Source: Collinsella sp. AF20-14LB
GTDB lineage: Bacteria > Actinomycetota > Coriobacteriia > Coriobacteriales > Coriobacteriaceae
Length of the DNA: 21,448 nucleotides
Assembly (NCBI RefSeq): GCF_003459505.1
Contig: NZ_QRWD01000015.1
Coordinates: forward strand, 1-21,448
Direction: 5' to 3'
Shown here: positions 6,877 to 13,228 of the stretch, piece after piece
Position numbering within the stretch: position 1 is the first letter of the stretch
How the letters are laid out: every line of letters starts with the position of its first letter
Made by a program: the position numbers and the translations under genes
Notes under the pieces: generated by a model
What the model saw: only the letters and a program-made list of their open reading frames with translations
Told to the model about the DNA's origin: nothing
The model's database searches: none

Positions 6877-6916
6877 CTCTCGAGGGGAAAGGGCTTGGGG
6901 TCTAGACCGCTAGGAT

Positions 6917-9478
6917 CTAGAGTGCAGCATGGAGACCACGGCGGCGTGCGATCCCCGCTGCGGCAATCGCTGCTGCGCCCATGCCGGAGATGACGCTCAC
7001 CTCGAGCGCGGTGGAGTCGCCCGTCTGGGGCAAGGCCTTCTGGTCGGAAGCGGCAGCGGCCTGAGCCTGCTCACCCTGAGCCTGTTTGCCGTTCGCGCCC
7101 GCAGCCTGGTCGGTTCCGGCTCCACCGGTACCCTTGGCGTTACCGCCCTCGGTACCGGTCTCGGTGTTGCCGCCGGCGGTGGTGCCGTTGCCATTCTCGG
7201 TCTTGGAAGCCTCGTAGGCATCGGAGAGGTTCTTGTAGTCCTGGGCGGCTGCGGTGTAGTAGGCCTGAGCCTCATCCACGGCGGCGGAAGCGGTGTCGAC
7301 ATCGCCCTGAGCGAGCTTGACGGCGGCGGTTGCCTCGATCAACGTGCCATTGGCCTTGTCGGCAGCGGCCTTGAGCTCGGCGAGCTTCTGCTCCGCCTCG
7401 TCCTTGCCTGCGGCAGCGGTAGCGGCAGCATCGGCGGCCTTCTGGTAGGCAGTCTCAGCCTCGTTATATGCGAGCTGGGCCGCAGTCAGGGCAGCAGCGG
7501 CGGCCTCCTTGGCATCCAGCGCCTTCTGCTCGGCGGCGACCGCATCCTCGTAGTCACCCAAGGACTTTTCGTAGGCGGCCTTCGCGGCGGCACGCTCGCC
7601 CTTCTTCACGTCAATCTCTGCCACGGCATCCTCGAGGGACTTCTGAGCCTCGACCAAGGCGGTCTGGGCATCGGAAAGCTGGCCTTGGAGCTGAGCGATC
7701 TTGTCATGCGCGGCATTGAATTCGTTCGCGCTCTGGTCGTAGGCGGCCTGCTTCTCGTCTGCGGTGGCCTTCGCCTGGTCGCGGGCGCCTGCGACAGCCT
7801 CAACGCCGGGCTTCAAGCCCTGATACTTGGAGGATGCGTCGGCAAAGACCTTGTTCGCCTCGAGCTGAGCCTGATTCAGCTGCTCGAGATCGCCGGCATG
7901 GTTCAGGGCATCATCCAGCGCATCGGACGCATCCTTGGCGGCCTTGTCGGCTGCGGCCTTGGCGTCGGTTGCGGTCGCGACGGCCTGCTGCGCGGCCGCC
8001 TGATCATTCTTGGCGGCCTTGAGCTGTGCTTCGCAGGTCGGGATGTAGTTGTTCACGATGTCATCGTAGGAGGCCTGCGCGGCATCGACTGCCTTTTGGG
8101 CAACATCGACCGCGGCCTGCTTATCACCGAGCGTGGCGGCTTGGGCCTCGTTCGCGTCGACAGCCGCCTTGATGTCGTTGTAGGCATCCTGCGCCTGCTG
8201 GAGTGTATCGCGGGCGGCATTGACTGCGTCCATGAGGGAGGTCAGCTCTTCCTCGGTCGCGGTGCCTGCGACCTGAGCCTGGTAGTAGGCATCTGCGGCT
8301 GCGGTGTAGGCGGCCTGCTCCTGGTCGAGTTTCTGCTTGGCGGCATCCAGGTTCTGGCGATACTGGGGCAGCGAGTCCGCGATGGACTTGACGAGGTCGT
8401 ACTCGTCCTGGGCGGCAGCGAGGGCGGCCTTGGCGTCCTCGATATTCTGCTCGGCGGCGGGCACAGTCGCGTTTGCGGCATCGAGACGGATCTGCTCGGT
8501 AGCGACGGCCTGCTTGGCCGCCTCGAGCTTGACGTTCGCCTGATCGAGGGCGGTTTGGGCATCTGTAGCCTTGGACTGGGCGGCAGCCTTGGCCTGGGTC
8601 AGCTTCTGGATGGCGGCGTCGCCCCACTTGCCGAAGGCGTCGAGATAGGCGTGGACCTTGCCGTACCAATCGGCCTTCTTGGACTCCATGTCGGCCTGCG
8701 CCGCATCCAGCTCGGCCTGCTTCTCATCGAGTGCCTTCTGGGCGGTCTCGAGCTCGGCGGTCGCCTGATTGAGCTGAGCCTGAAGGGCATCGAGGTGGTC
8801 TGCGGCAGCGTCCTCGGCAGCTTGGGCATCGGATACCTGCTGCTCGAGGTCGGCCACCTTGGCCTGTGCCGCATCGACGTCCTGCTGGGCCTTCTCGGCA
8901 GCCTTCTTGGCCGCATGGACAGCGGCCTTGGCGTCGGTCCATGCCTGCTTGGTGGTCTCGATCTTCTCGAACGCGCCTGCGCGTCCCGTCTTTGCGGCCT
9001 CGTAGGCTGCAGCAGCCTGCTCGGCAGCCTTTGCAGCGTCGGCTCGCTTTGCGGCGGCGGCATCATATGCGGCCTTGGCCTCGGTCAGCTTCTGGTCGGC
9101 TGCAGCCTTGGCATCGGACGCGGCCTGTACATCGGCCTCACCTGCCTCAACGCCGGCGGCCGCCTGATCGTATGCGGTCTGTGCAGCGGCTTGTGCCGAC
9201 TGGGCGGCATTCAAGGCGTCCCACGCGGCGTCAAGCTGCTCGTTTGCCTCGTCCAGCTTGCCCTTGGCGAGATCCATGGTCGCCTTGGCATCCTTAACGG
9301 TTTGCTCGGTGACCTTCTGGATATCGGTCTGGGTGGTTAGCTGATCGCCGTCTGCGGATGCCGTCTGGGCAAATGCCATGGTCTGCATGATCGGGGACAG
9401 CATGAGGCCCGCGGTCACGGCCATGGTCACCGCCGGCTTCAAAATCGTCTTCTTGTTCTTTGCCTCGCGTTTGCGCAT
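6917..9478 (-). CDS. LPQTG-anchored, Ala-rich coiled-coil surface protein
   Basis: The start at 9478 has GGAAGGAG eight bases upstream; an in-frame ATG at 9496 lies on the wrong side of it. The 853-residue product begins with a basic signal peptide (KREAKNKKTILKPAVTMAVT, then a hydrophobic core ending near MAFAQTASA). Residues about 45-755 form one long helical region of Ala-rich heptads (K-AA-A-LD-A-A patterns), almost free of Pro and with few aromatics. Then come a Gly/Thr/Asn linker (about 757-785), a Gln/Ala-rich stretch, LPQTG at 816-820, a hydrophobic helix and a basic tail, a complete sortase-A signal. It would stand as a fibre on the cell wall, like M-protein or aggregation-substance type adhesins. 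On a conjugative element it might promote mating contact, but no domain proves that. Strong third-position GC creates a long spurious frame on the opposite strand. Confidence 0.88.
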   Translation of the reverse strand: MRKREAKNKKTILKPAVTMAVTAGLMLSPIMQTMAFAQTASADGDQLTTQTDIQKVTEQTVKDAKATMDLAKGKLDEANEQLDAAWDALNAAQSAQAAAQTAYDQAAAGVEAGEADVQAASDAKAAADQKLTEAKAAYDAAAAKRADAAKAAEQAAAAYEAAKTGRAGAFEKIETTKQAWTDAKAAVHAAKKAAEKAQQDVDAAQAKVADLEQQVSDAQAAEDAAADHLDALQAQLNQATAELETAQKALDEKQAELDAAQADMESKKADWYGKVHAYLDAFGKWGDAAIQKLTQAKAAAQSKATDAQTALDQANVKLEAAKQAVATEQIRLDAANATVPAAEQNIEDAKAALAAAQDEYDLVKSIADSLPQYRQNLDAAKQKLDQEQAAYTAAADAYYQAQVAGTATEEELTSLMDAVNAARDTLQQAQDAYNDIKAAVDANEAQAATLGDKQAAVDVAQKAVDAAQASYDDIVNNYIPTCEAQLKAAKNDQAAAQQAVATATDAKAAADKAAKDASDALDDALNHAGDLEQLNQAQLEANKVFADASSKYQGLKPGVEAVAGARDQAKATADEKQAAYDQSANEFNAAHDKIAQLQGQLSDAQTALVEAQKSLEDAVAEIDVKKGERAAAKAAYEKSLGDYEDAVAAEQKALDAKEAAAAALTAAQLAYNEAETAYQKAADAAATAAAGKDEAEQKLAELKAAADKANGTLIEATAAVKLAQGDVDTASAAVDEAQAYYTAAAQDYKNLSDAYEASKTENGNGTTAGGNTETGTEGGNAKGTGGAGTDQAAGANGKQAQGEQAQAAAASDQKALPQTGDSTALEVSVISGMGAAAIAAAGIARRRGLHAAL

Positions 9479-9547
9479 ATCGAGGTCTCCTTCCATTCGG
9501 AGGTTTTGCTAGCCCCGTGAAAATACGCCAATCCATGCATCGCCATT

Positions 9548-9574
9548 CACCTGCTGCCGCAGCGGCAGCAGGTG
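9548..9574. repeat. dispersed palindrome TGCCGCWGCGGCA, copy 3 (extended)
   Basis: The core is extended to a 27-bp perfect palindrome: a 13-bp arm CACCTGCTGCCGC on each side of a central A. Its near edge lies 69 bp upstream of the surface-protein start, so on the minus strand it is in the promoter or leader position of that gene. Confidence 0.75.
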
Positions 9575-9636
9575 GCGGTCAAGGTTGCGTGGGGTTGCCT
9601 CGTAAAGCGCCGTCTAGCAGCGGAATCGGCTTGGCT

Positions 9637-9700
9637 GTAGCCGTGTAGCTCGGTAGTCAGCTACGTGACATGCACGGTAGCCGTATAGCTATGTAGCCGG
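9637..9700 (+). repeat. octamer array G, 8 units
   Basis: Eight units in register: GTAGCCGT, GTAGCTCG and GTAGTCAG, then two drifted units (CTACGTGA, CATGCACG), then GTAGCCGT, ATAGCTAT and GTAGCCGG. It lies between the divergent surface-protein gene and the small gene at 9880. Confidence 0.82.
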
Positions 9701-9772
9701 CTTTGATGCATAGCGATGGAAGGAAAAGGCCGAGCGAGCGCCACTGCCGTGCCTTGACATGAACGTGGAGCG

Positions 9773-9785
9773 TGCCGCTGCGGCA
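9773..9785. repeat. dispersed palindrome TGCCGCWGCGGCA, copy 4
   Basis: The perfect core TGCCGCTGCGGCA is flanked by further inverted arms GGAGCG (9767-9772) and CGCTCC (9788-9793). A TTGACA lies at 9754-9759, so a protein bound here would cover the region just downstream of a possible -35 element. The next start codon is at 9880. Confidence 0.7.
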
Positions 9786-9831
9786 AGCGCTCCATGTGGA
9801 CGGCGGCCGCGTGGGACGCTTAATCAATAAA

Positions 9832-9849
9832 GCCCGCGGCTTCGCGGGC
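9832..9849. other. GC-rich hairpin
   Basis: GCCCGCG and CGCGGGC form a perfect 7-bp stem with loop GCTT. Read on the minus strand it is followed by TTTATTGATT, terminator-like. On the plus strand it lies 30 bp before the start at 9880 and could act as a leader hairpin. Direction of use is unclear. Confidence 0.45.
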
Positions 9850-9879
9850 GTATGGCGATGTCTGTCTTGTGGAGGGCGA

Positions 9880-10134
9880 ATGGTTGGAGATCAGTTGAAT
9901 CTCGTGGAGGTGTCGGTTGAGAAGGATGCGGGCGGCAACCCGACATGCATCATCTGGCCCGATGGGCGGAGGTTCGCCATCTCGAGTAGCGGTGCGCCGC
10001 TCATGTGCCCGTCCCGTACCGCGGGCAGGTTCGCGTATGTCCGCGATGTCTATGTCATCGGTCGCGGGAACAGGACGCACCGCAGGTCGATTATCGCCGA
10101 CGGCGGCAAGTGGTATGTTGTCTGCCTGAAGTAG
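9880..10134 (+). CDS. small hypothetical protein
   Basis: The ATG at 9880 follows GGAGGG (9871-9876) at short spacing; a TTG at 9895 with GGAGA upstream is the alternative, and a longer open frame reaching 9772 runs through the palindrome and hairpin and is unlikely to be coding. The 84-residue product is probably beta-rich: short strands NLVEVSVEKD, PTCIIWPDGRRFAI, AYVRDVYVIG, RRSIIADGGKWYVVCLK. It has no membrane segment and only scattered cysteines. I recognise no family. It is convergent with the HTH gene to its right, the two being separated by an octamer array that folds into a hairpin. Confidence 0.6.
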   Translation: MVGDQLNLVEVSVEKDAGGNPTCIIWPDGRRFAISSSGAPLMCPSRTAGRFAYVRDVYVIGRGNRTHRRSIIADGGKWYVVCLK

Positions 10135-10147
10135 CACGGGTATTCAG

Positions 10148-10211
10148 GCAGCTGGGTAGGTGTGTAGTTCTGTAGCCGTGTAGTTGGGTATCGAGCTACA
10201 CGGCTACCTGT
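10148..10211 (+). repeat. octamer array H containing a 12-bp stem hairpin
   Basis: Eight units in register. The fourth and fifth units (10172-10183, GTAGCCGTGTAG) are exactly complementary to 10196-10207 (CTACACGGCTAC), so GTAG-type units switch to CTAC-type units within one array. The result is a hairpin with a 12-bp stem and 12-base loop between two convergent genes. There is no T-run, so terminator function is uncertain. Confidence 0.85.
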
Positions 10212-10219
10212 ATAATCGG

Positions 10220-10639
10220 TCAGTCGCGCTCGCTCGGCCAGACCATCAGGCGGTTCGGGTCTTTCGTAAGGCTCCTCATTATGCCAATCAGCTCGCAGCG
10301 AGTCTCGGTGTTCAGGCGGTTGAACAGCGTGATCAGCTCCAACCTCTGCCCGACGGGGGCATCGGTGTCCTCGACGACCGGCATCTCGGCATCGAAGAGC
10401 TGTTCTATGGTTATGTTCAACACCCGACAGAGGGCGAGCAGGTTTGAGACTCGGACCGTCCCCAAATCGGTTTCTGGGCGGATAATCGTCGTCAACGTGC
10501 TCACCGGAATACCGGCAAGATTCGCCGCCTGGCTGTTTGAGTATCCGGATCCCTTGATGAGCGACTCCAGCTTAGAGTAGGGGCGGTCCTTGCCCGCTAT
10601 CTGCTTTTTCGGAGCGGCGGCCTGCTTTTTCTCGGCCAT
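10220..10639 (-). CDS. XRE-family HTH transcriptional regulator
   Basis: The ATG at 10639 has GGGAG nine bases upstream. After a Lys/Ala-rich N-terminus, residues about 24-82 form a Cro/C1-type helix-turn-helix: LESLIKGSGYSNSQAANLAG, PVSTLTTIIR as turn and recognition helix, then VSNLLALCRVLNITIEQLF, the characteristic last helix. The remaining roughly 55 residues (VGQRLELITLFNRLNTETR) are a helical C-terminal part likely to mediate dimerisation. The protein probably binds DNA as a dimer and regulates genes of the element. Its own 5' region carries octamer array I rather than an obvious promoter. Confidence 0.82.
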   Translation of the reverse strand: MAEKKQAAAPKKQIAGKDRPYSKLESLIKGSGYSNSQAANLAGIPVSTLTTIIRPETDLGTVRVSNLLALCRVLNITIEQLFDAEMPVVEDTDAPVGQRLELITLFNRLNTETRCELIGIMRSLTKDPNRLMVWPSERD

Positions 10640-10662
10640 TGTAAATAACTCCCGTCTTTCTT

Positions 10663-10742
10663 CTAGCTATACCTGTATGGTGTCGCGTAGTCGGCTATGC
10701 AGCTACGCGCCTACATGCCTACCCATATAGCTCTGTAGCTGC
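10663..10742 (-). repeat. octamer array I, 10 units, mixed orientation
   Basis: Ten units in register; the clearest are CTAGCTAT, GTAGTCGG, CTACGCGC, CTACATGC, CTACCCAT, ATAGCTCT and GTAGCTGC. Here the CTAC (reverse) form dominates, matching the minus-strand genes on both sides. It lies between the two HTH regulator genes. Confidence 0.78.
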
Positions 10743-10783
10743 ATTTTGAAATAGCGGGCGCATATGTACCCGCCTCTGCCGTG

Positions 10784-11209
10784 CTAATCTGTCTTATCCG
10801 GCGCGTCCGGACTGGTATCTGCCGACGGGGACGCCTGCGCCTCGGCCTGCGTCTCGCGGTTTCTCTGCATATTGGAGGGGTCGAGTTTCATGGCGCTCGA
10901 TACGCGCATGAGGCAGGACTTCGCCTGCGCGTTGAAGCCCCTGAAATCGCTCACGAGGGATTCCTCGTCGCCCGAGAGGAGTGCCTTCTTGCCGGGGTTC
11001 TCCTCCTCCCCGTCGAACAGGTCTTCCACGAAGGTCTCAAACGGAATGTCCAAACCCTTGCAAATCCTCAAAAACGTGGTCATCTGCATGTTCTGGCATT
11101 TCGACCTTCCGTTCACGAACGTGCTAAGGGTCGATGTCGAAACCCCGCACCTGCGGCTAAGTTCCGATGCGGTGACACCGTACTTCTCAAGTATCTCCTT
11201 GAATGTCAT
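10784..11209 (-). CDS. XRE-family HTH transcriptional regulator
   Basis: The ATG at 11209 has AGGGGAAG upstream. Residues 3-62 form a Cro/C1-type helix-turn-helix: FKEILEKYGVTASELSRRCG, VSTSTLSTFVNGR (turn and recognition helix), then MTTFLRICKGLDIPFETFVE. The rest is an acidic patch (LFDGEEEN), a short helical segment and a disordered Ser/Asp/Pro tail of about 40 residues. It is divergent from the backbone operon at 11453, with an AT-rich spacer carrying repeated sites between them, the classic arrangement of a repressor controlling both directions. It is probably the main regulator of the replication/transfer backbone, though that role is inferred from position. Confidence 0.82.
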   Translation of the reverse strand: MTFKEILEKYGVTASELSRRCGVSTSTLSTFVNGRSKCQNMQMTTFLRICKGLDIPFETFVEDLFDGEEENPGKKALLSGDEESLVSDFRGFNAQAKSCLMRVSSAMKLDPSNMQRNRETQAEAQASPSADTSPDAPDKTD

Positions 11210-11275
11210 GGCTTCCCCTCTCTCTAGTCAGGTGGCTACCCGGCTACAGAATACATGATTCGGAAGTCATTTTCG

Positions 11276-11324
11276 CGTATGTAGATATAAATCGCGCAAA
11301 TAGGCAATTTCCACGTATGTAAAT
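11276..11324. promoter_or_regulatory. direct-repeat operator candidate
   Basis: CGTATGTAGAT (11276-11286) and CGTATGTAAAT (11314-11324) match at 10 of 11 bases and start 38 bp apart, in the AT-rich spacer between the divergent HTH gene and the gene at 11453. A natural place for the regulator to bind. Confidence 0.5.
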
Positions 11325-11341
11325 TACAATTCCAAACTATA

Positions 11342-11412
11342 TTGCCCTAAATCGAAAAAAGGGATAATATCTCGCTCGTAGCTACGAATGAGGAACACCA
11401 TTCTACATTCGT
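11342..11412 (+). promoter_or_regulatory. promoter and inverted repeat ahead of the backbone genes
   Basis: TTGCCC (11342-11347) and TAATAT (11365-11370) are spaced by 17 bp. Just downstream ACGAATG (11384-11390) and CATTCGT (11406-11412) form an inverted repeat over the expected transcript start and early leader, a plausible operator. The first gene starts at 11453. Confidence 0.5.
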
Positions 11413-11452
11413 CAACTATGCCCCAAGTAGTTCGATTAGTTACGGAGACACG

Positions 11453-11740
11453 ATGACCAAAAACCCTGTTCTGGAGTCCGCGTCCAAAATCCTTCTGGAT
11501 TACGTCGAGGACACGGAGACCTTCGCCACCGCCATTAACGAGTCTGTCGGTAGCCTTGCGCTTCTCGATGGGCAGTGCAACTTCCTTCGCGAGCCGACCC
11601 CCATGGAATTCGTGTTCGTAAGGGCGATGCTGCCCGCGAACGGCGCTGCGCGACTTCTGGAGGCATTCGACGCGGCGGCCGAGGAGCAGATGCCGCGCTT
11701 GGCAAATCCATCCTTCGCGTCTGTCGCGGAGGAGATGTAG
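11453..11740 (+). CDS. small hypothetical protein
   Basis: The ATG at 11453 follows ACGGAGA. The 95-residue product is predicted mostly helical (NPVLESASKILLDYVEDTET at the N-terminus, AARLLEAFDAAAEEQ near the end) and mildly acidic, without membrane segments. I recognise no family. It is the first gene of the rightward backbone and its stop is one base from the start of the HTH gene that follows, so both are probably on one transcript under the divergent promoter region. Confidence 0.7.
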   Translation: MTKNPVLESASKILLDYVEDTETFATAINESVGSLALLDGQCNFLREPTPMEFVFVRAMLPANGAARLLEAFDAAAEEQMPRLANPSFASVAEEM

Positions 11741-11741
11741 C

Positions 11742-12218
11742 GTGATGAATGCCGCAGCCAAAAAGAGCGCCAAGTCCGCATCCTTCAGCGATGAGGAGCT
11801 CTTGCAGCTCCCGCTCGTTCTCAACTCCGACCAGGCCGCCAAAGTCCTCGGTTGCAGCCGCTCGAAGCTCCAATCCATGTGCCGAGCCGATACCGTCGAG
11901 TACCAACGCCTCCAAAACCGCTTCTCCTTCAACCGCGATTATATCTTCAAGCTCGCGGGGATCAGCTACGAGGCTCTCTACAAGAGCGTGAGCGAGCGCT
12001 GCCTTGCGAGGGAGAAAATCAAAGAGCAGTACGCCCCGCTCTTCAAAAAATACGGCGTGGATATCTTCGGAGGCGAGACCCTTCTGGGCGCAGGTGCGCT
12101 CGATAGTGCGGCTCTTATGAAAAACGACGAAGTTGAGGTGGATGAGGCGCTGATCGACCAGATCGGAGAAGCCCAGCTCGGCAAGCTGCTACTCAAGACC
12201 CTTCTCAAAAATGCCTAG
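11742..12218 (+). CDS. excisionase/MerR-like helix-turn-helix protein
   Basis: Translation begins at GTG 11742 or ATG 11745; CGGAGGAG (11727-11734) serves either. Residues about 25-60 (LVLNSDQAAKVLGCSRSKLQ, followed by a Val-Glu-Tyr segment and FSFNRDYIFKLAG) resemble the DNA-binding domain of excisionase and helix_turn_helix_17 proteins: a short helix, AAKVLG turn, CSRSKLQSM recognition helix and an RFSFN wing. The rest is helical and charged, ending LGKLLLKTLLKNA. The fold suggests a DNA-bending or replication/partition accessory role. No integrase is present in the window, so excisionase function in the strict sense is unproven. Confidence 0.65.
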   Translation: MMNAAAKKSAKSASFSDEELLQLPLVLNSDQAAKVLGCSRSKLQSMCRADTVEYQRLQNRFSFNRDYIFKLAGISYEALYKSVSERCLAREKIKEQYAPLFKKYGVDIFGGETLLGAGALDSAALMKNDEVEVDEALIDQIGEAQLGKLLLKTLLKNA

Positions 12219-12247
12219 TTGACAAGCTCGGTATCGCGCAACAAAAT
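12219..12247 (+). promoter_or_regulatory. candidate promoter for the winged-helix operon
   Basis: A perfect TTGACA at 12219-12224, 17 bp spacing, and CAAAAT (12242-12247, four of six consensus bases). It lies immediately after the stop of the HTH gene and ahead of the 45-codon leader-like gene. Confidence 0.5.
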
Positions 12248-12292
12248 CAAAGCATACCGGTTCCCCAAGCCGGACGATAGGAGATGAACTGC

Positions 12293-12430
12293 ATGACCCG
12301 CCCTGCTGGGCGTGCAGCCGTGAACGCTGCCGCCTATCCGTGCAATCTGTTAGCTATCGACCCCGAGGGCATCAAGCCCTTCGGGGTCTTTTCGCCATGC
12401 ACGTGCACTTTGGCAGGTGATCTCAAATGA
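12293..12430 (+). CDS. 45-residue leader-like small protein with internal terminator hairpin
   Basis: AGGAGA (12279-12284) lies eight bases before the ATG at 12293. The frame runs 45 codons (starting MTRPAGRAAVNAAAYPCNLL) and its TGA overlaps the ATG of the next gene as ATGA (12427-12430), the usual form of translational coupling. The peptide has three cysteines near its end and no family I recognise. A strong hairpin with a T-run lies inside the coding sequence (12359-12392), so transcription through it, and translation of the next gene, may depend on ribosome movement. An ATG at 12284 in the same frame overlaps the ribosome binding site and is less likely. Confidence 0.55.
   Translation: MTRPAGRAAVNAAAYPCNLLAIDPEGIKPFGVFSPCTCTLAGDLK
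12359..12392 (+). terminator. terminator-like hairpin inside the small gene
   Basis: GACCCCGA and TCGGGGTC pair, with an inner GGGC/GCCC stem, a single bulged T and loop ATCAA (12359-12388), followed by TTTT. It lies before three winged-helix genes, so it is more likely an attenuator than a full stop. Confidence 0.65.
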
Positions 12431-12759
12431 GTTTCACCATCGACCCGTGGATGATGCGCGATCTCGATTTATCGGGAAACGAGCTCATCATCTTCGCCCT
12501 GGTCTGCGAAGCAGGCGAAGAGGGCCTCAGCGTCTCAAAACCTAAGCTCGCGTTCCTCAGCAACACATCGGTCACGACCGTCAGGCGTGTTCTGGGCGAT
12601 CTGTCCGAACGCGGCTACATCGAGCGCACCCATGTCGGCGAGAACGAGCCGAGCACTTGGGTCGCATGCGTCGGCGAGCAGTCATCCAGCTCTCCCTCTC
12701 CTATCGAAACGCCTTCCGGCCGAAACAGCCGGAGCAGAGTCATGTCGATAGCGAAATAG
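12427..12759 (+). CDS. winged-helix DNA-binding protein (replication-type)
   Basis: The start ATG overlaps the stop of the 45-codon gene. Residues about 12-78 are a winged helix: DLDLSGNELIIFALVCEAGE (first helix), LSVSKPKLAFLS, NTSVTTVRRVLGDLSERGYI as recognition helix, then the wing ERTHVGENEPSTWVA. The last 30 residues are Ser/Arg-rich and disordered. At 110 residues it is a bare DNA-binding domain, similar in layout to the N-terminal domains of the two genes that follow. The three probably arose by duplication and may bind the same origin or promoter. The function is otherwise unknown. Confidence 0.7.
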   Translation: MSFTIDPWMMRDLDLSGNELIIFALVCEAGEEGLSVSKPKLAFLSNTSVTTVRRVLGDLSERGYIERTHVGENEPSTWVACVGEQSSSSPSPIETPSGRNSRSRVMSIAK

Positions 12760-12769
12760 GAGGACTATC

Positions 12770-13228
12770 ATGGATTTCGCGTACAACAACCGTAGCAACA
12801 ACCGTCTGGAGCAAGAGGCCTACTGGAAGCAGTACGGCTGGATGAGCCGTCTGGGTCTCAACAGCGCCAAGGCAATCGTCTTCGCGCTCATCTTCGAGCG
12901 CGACTGCACCGACGACCCCGCCCGTGAGCGCATCACCTCGAAATATATCGCGCAGGCCCTCGATGAGGGATGCCCTGCCCCTGCCCGCGGTCGCGGGGCG
13001 GCCGAGCACGGCATCGCGCGAGTCTTCAAGACGCTCAACGAGCTTTCCGCCAAGGGACTCGTCTGCGCCGTCATGGACGAGGACGGCCTGTCCATGAGCT
13101 TCAAGTGCGATTACGATGCCGTCGAATCGATTCTCGCCGCCGCGGCGGACAGTTCTGCAGATATCGAGCCGACAAGCGAATCGAGCGAATGCGAGGTCGA
13201 TGACAATGCCTACGACAAGATGTCCTGA
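12770..13228 (+). CDS. winged-helix DNA-binding protein (replication-type)
   Basis: The ATG at 12770 has TAGGAGG seven bases upstream and lies 10 bp after the previous stop. The 152-residue product has an aromatic N-terminus (EQEAYWKQYGWMSRLGLNSA) leading into KAIVFALIFERD, then a TSKYIAQALDEG segment and a probable recognition helix around GIARVFKTLNELSAKGLVCA with a short wing. The final 30 residues are acidic and disordered. It overlaps the next gene by 23 bp, so translation is coupled. The family is not certain; by layout it is a partner or paralogue of the initiator-like protein that follows. Confidence 0.7.
   Translation: MDFAYNNRSNNRLEQEAYWKQYGWMSRLGLNSAKAIVFALIFERDCTDDPARERITSKYIAQALDEGCPAPARGRGAAEHGIARVFKTLNELSAKGLVCAVMDEDGLSMSFKCDYDAVESILAAAADSSADIEPTSESSECEVDDNAYDKMS

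Noticed and set aside
6929..9340. An 803-codon open frame on the plus strand opposite the surface-protein gene
   Set aside because: It is Gly/Leu-rich nonsense created by the repetitive GC-biased codons of the Ala-rich coiled coil; it has no ribosome binding site or recognisable motif, while the minus-strand frame has a signal peptide, LPQTG anchor and terminator.
1561..10742. The octamer arrays as CRISPR arrays
   Set aside because: The period is 8 bp with no repeat-spacer structure of 20-40 bp units, and no cas genes are present.
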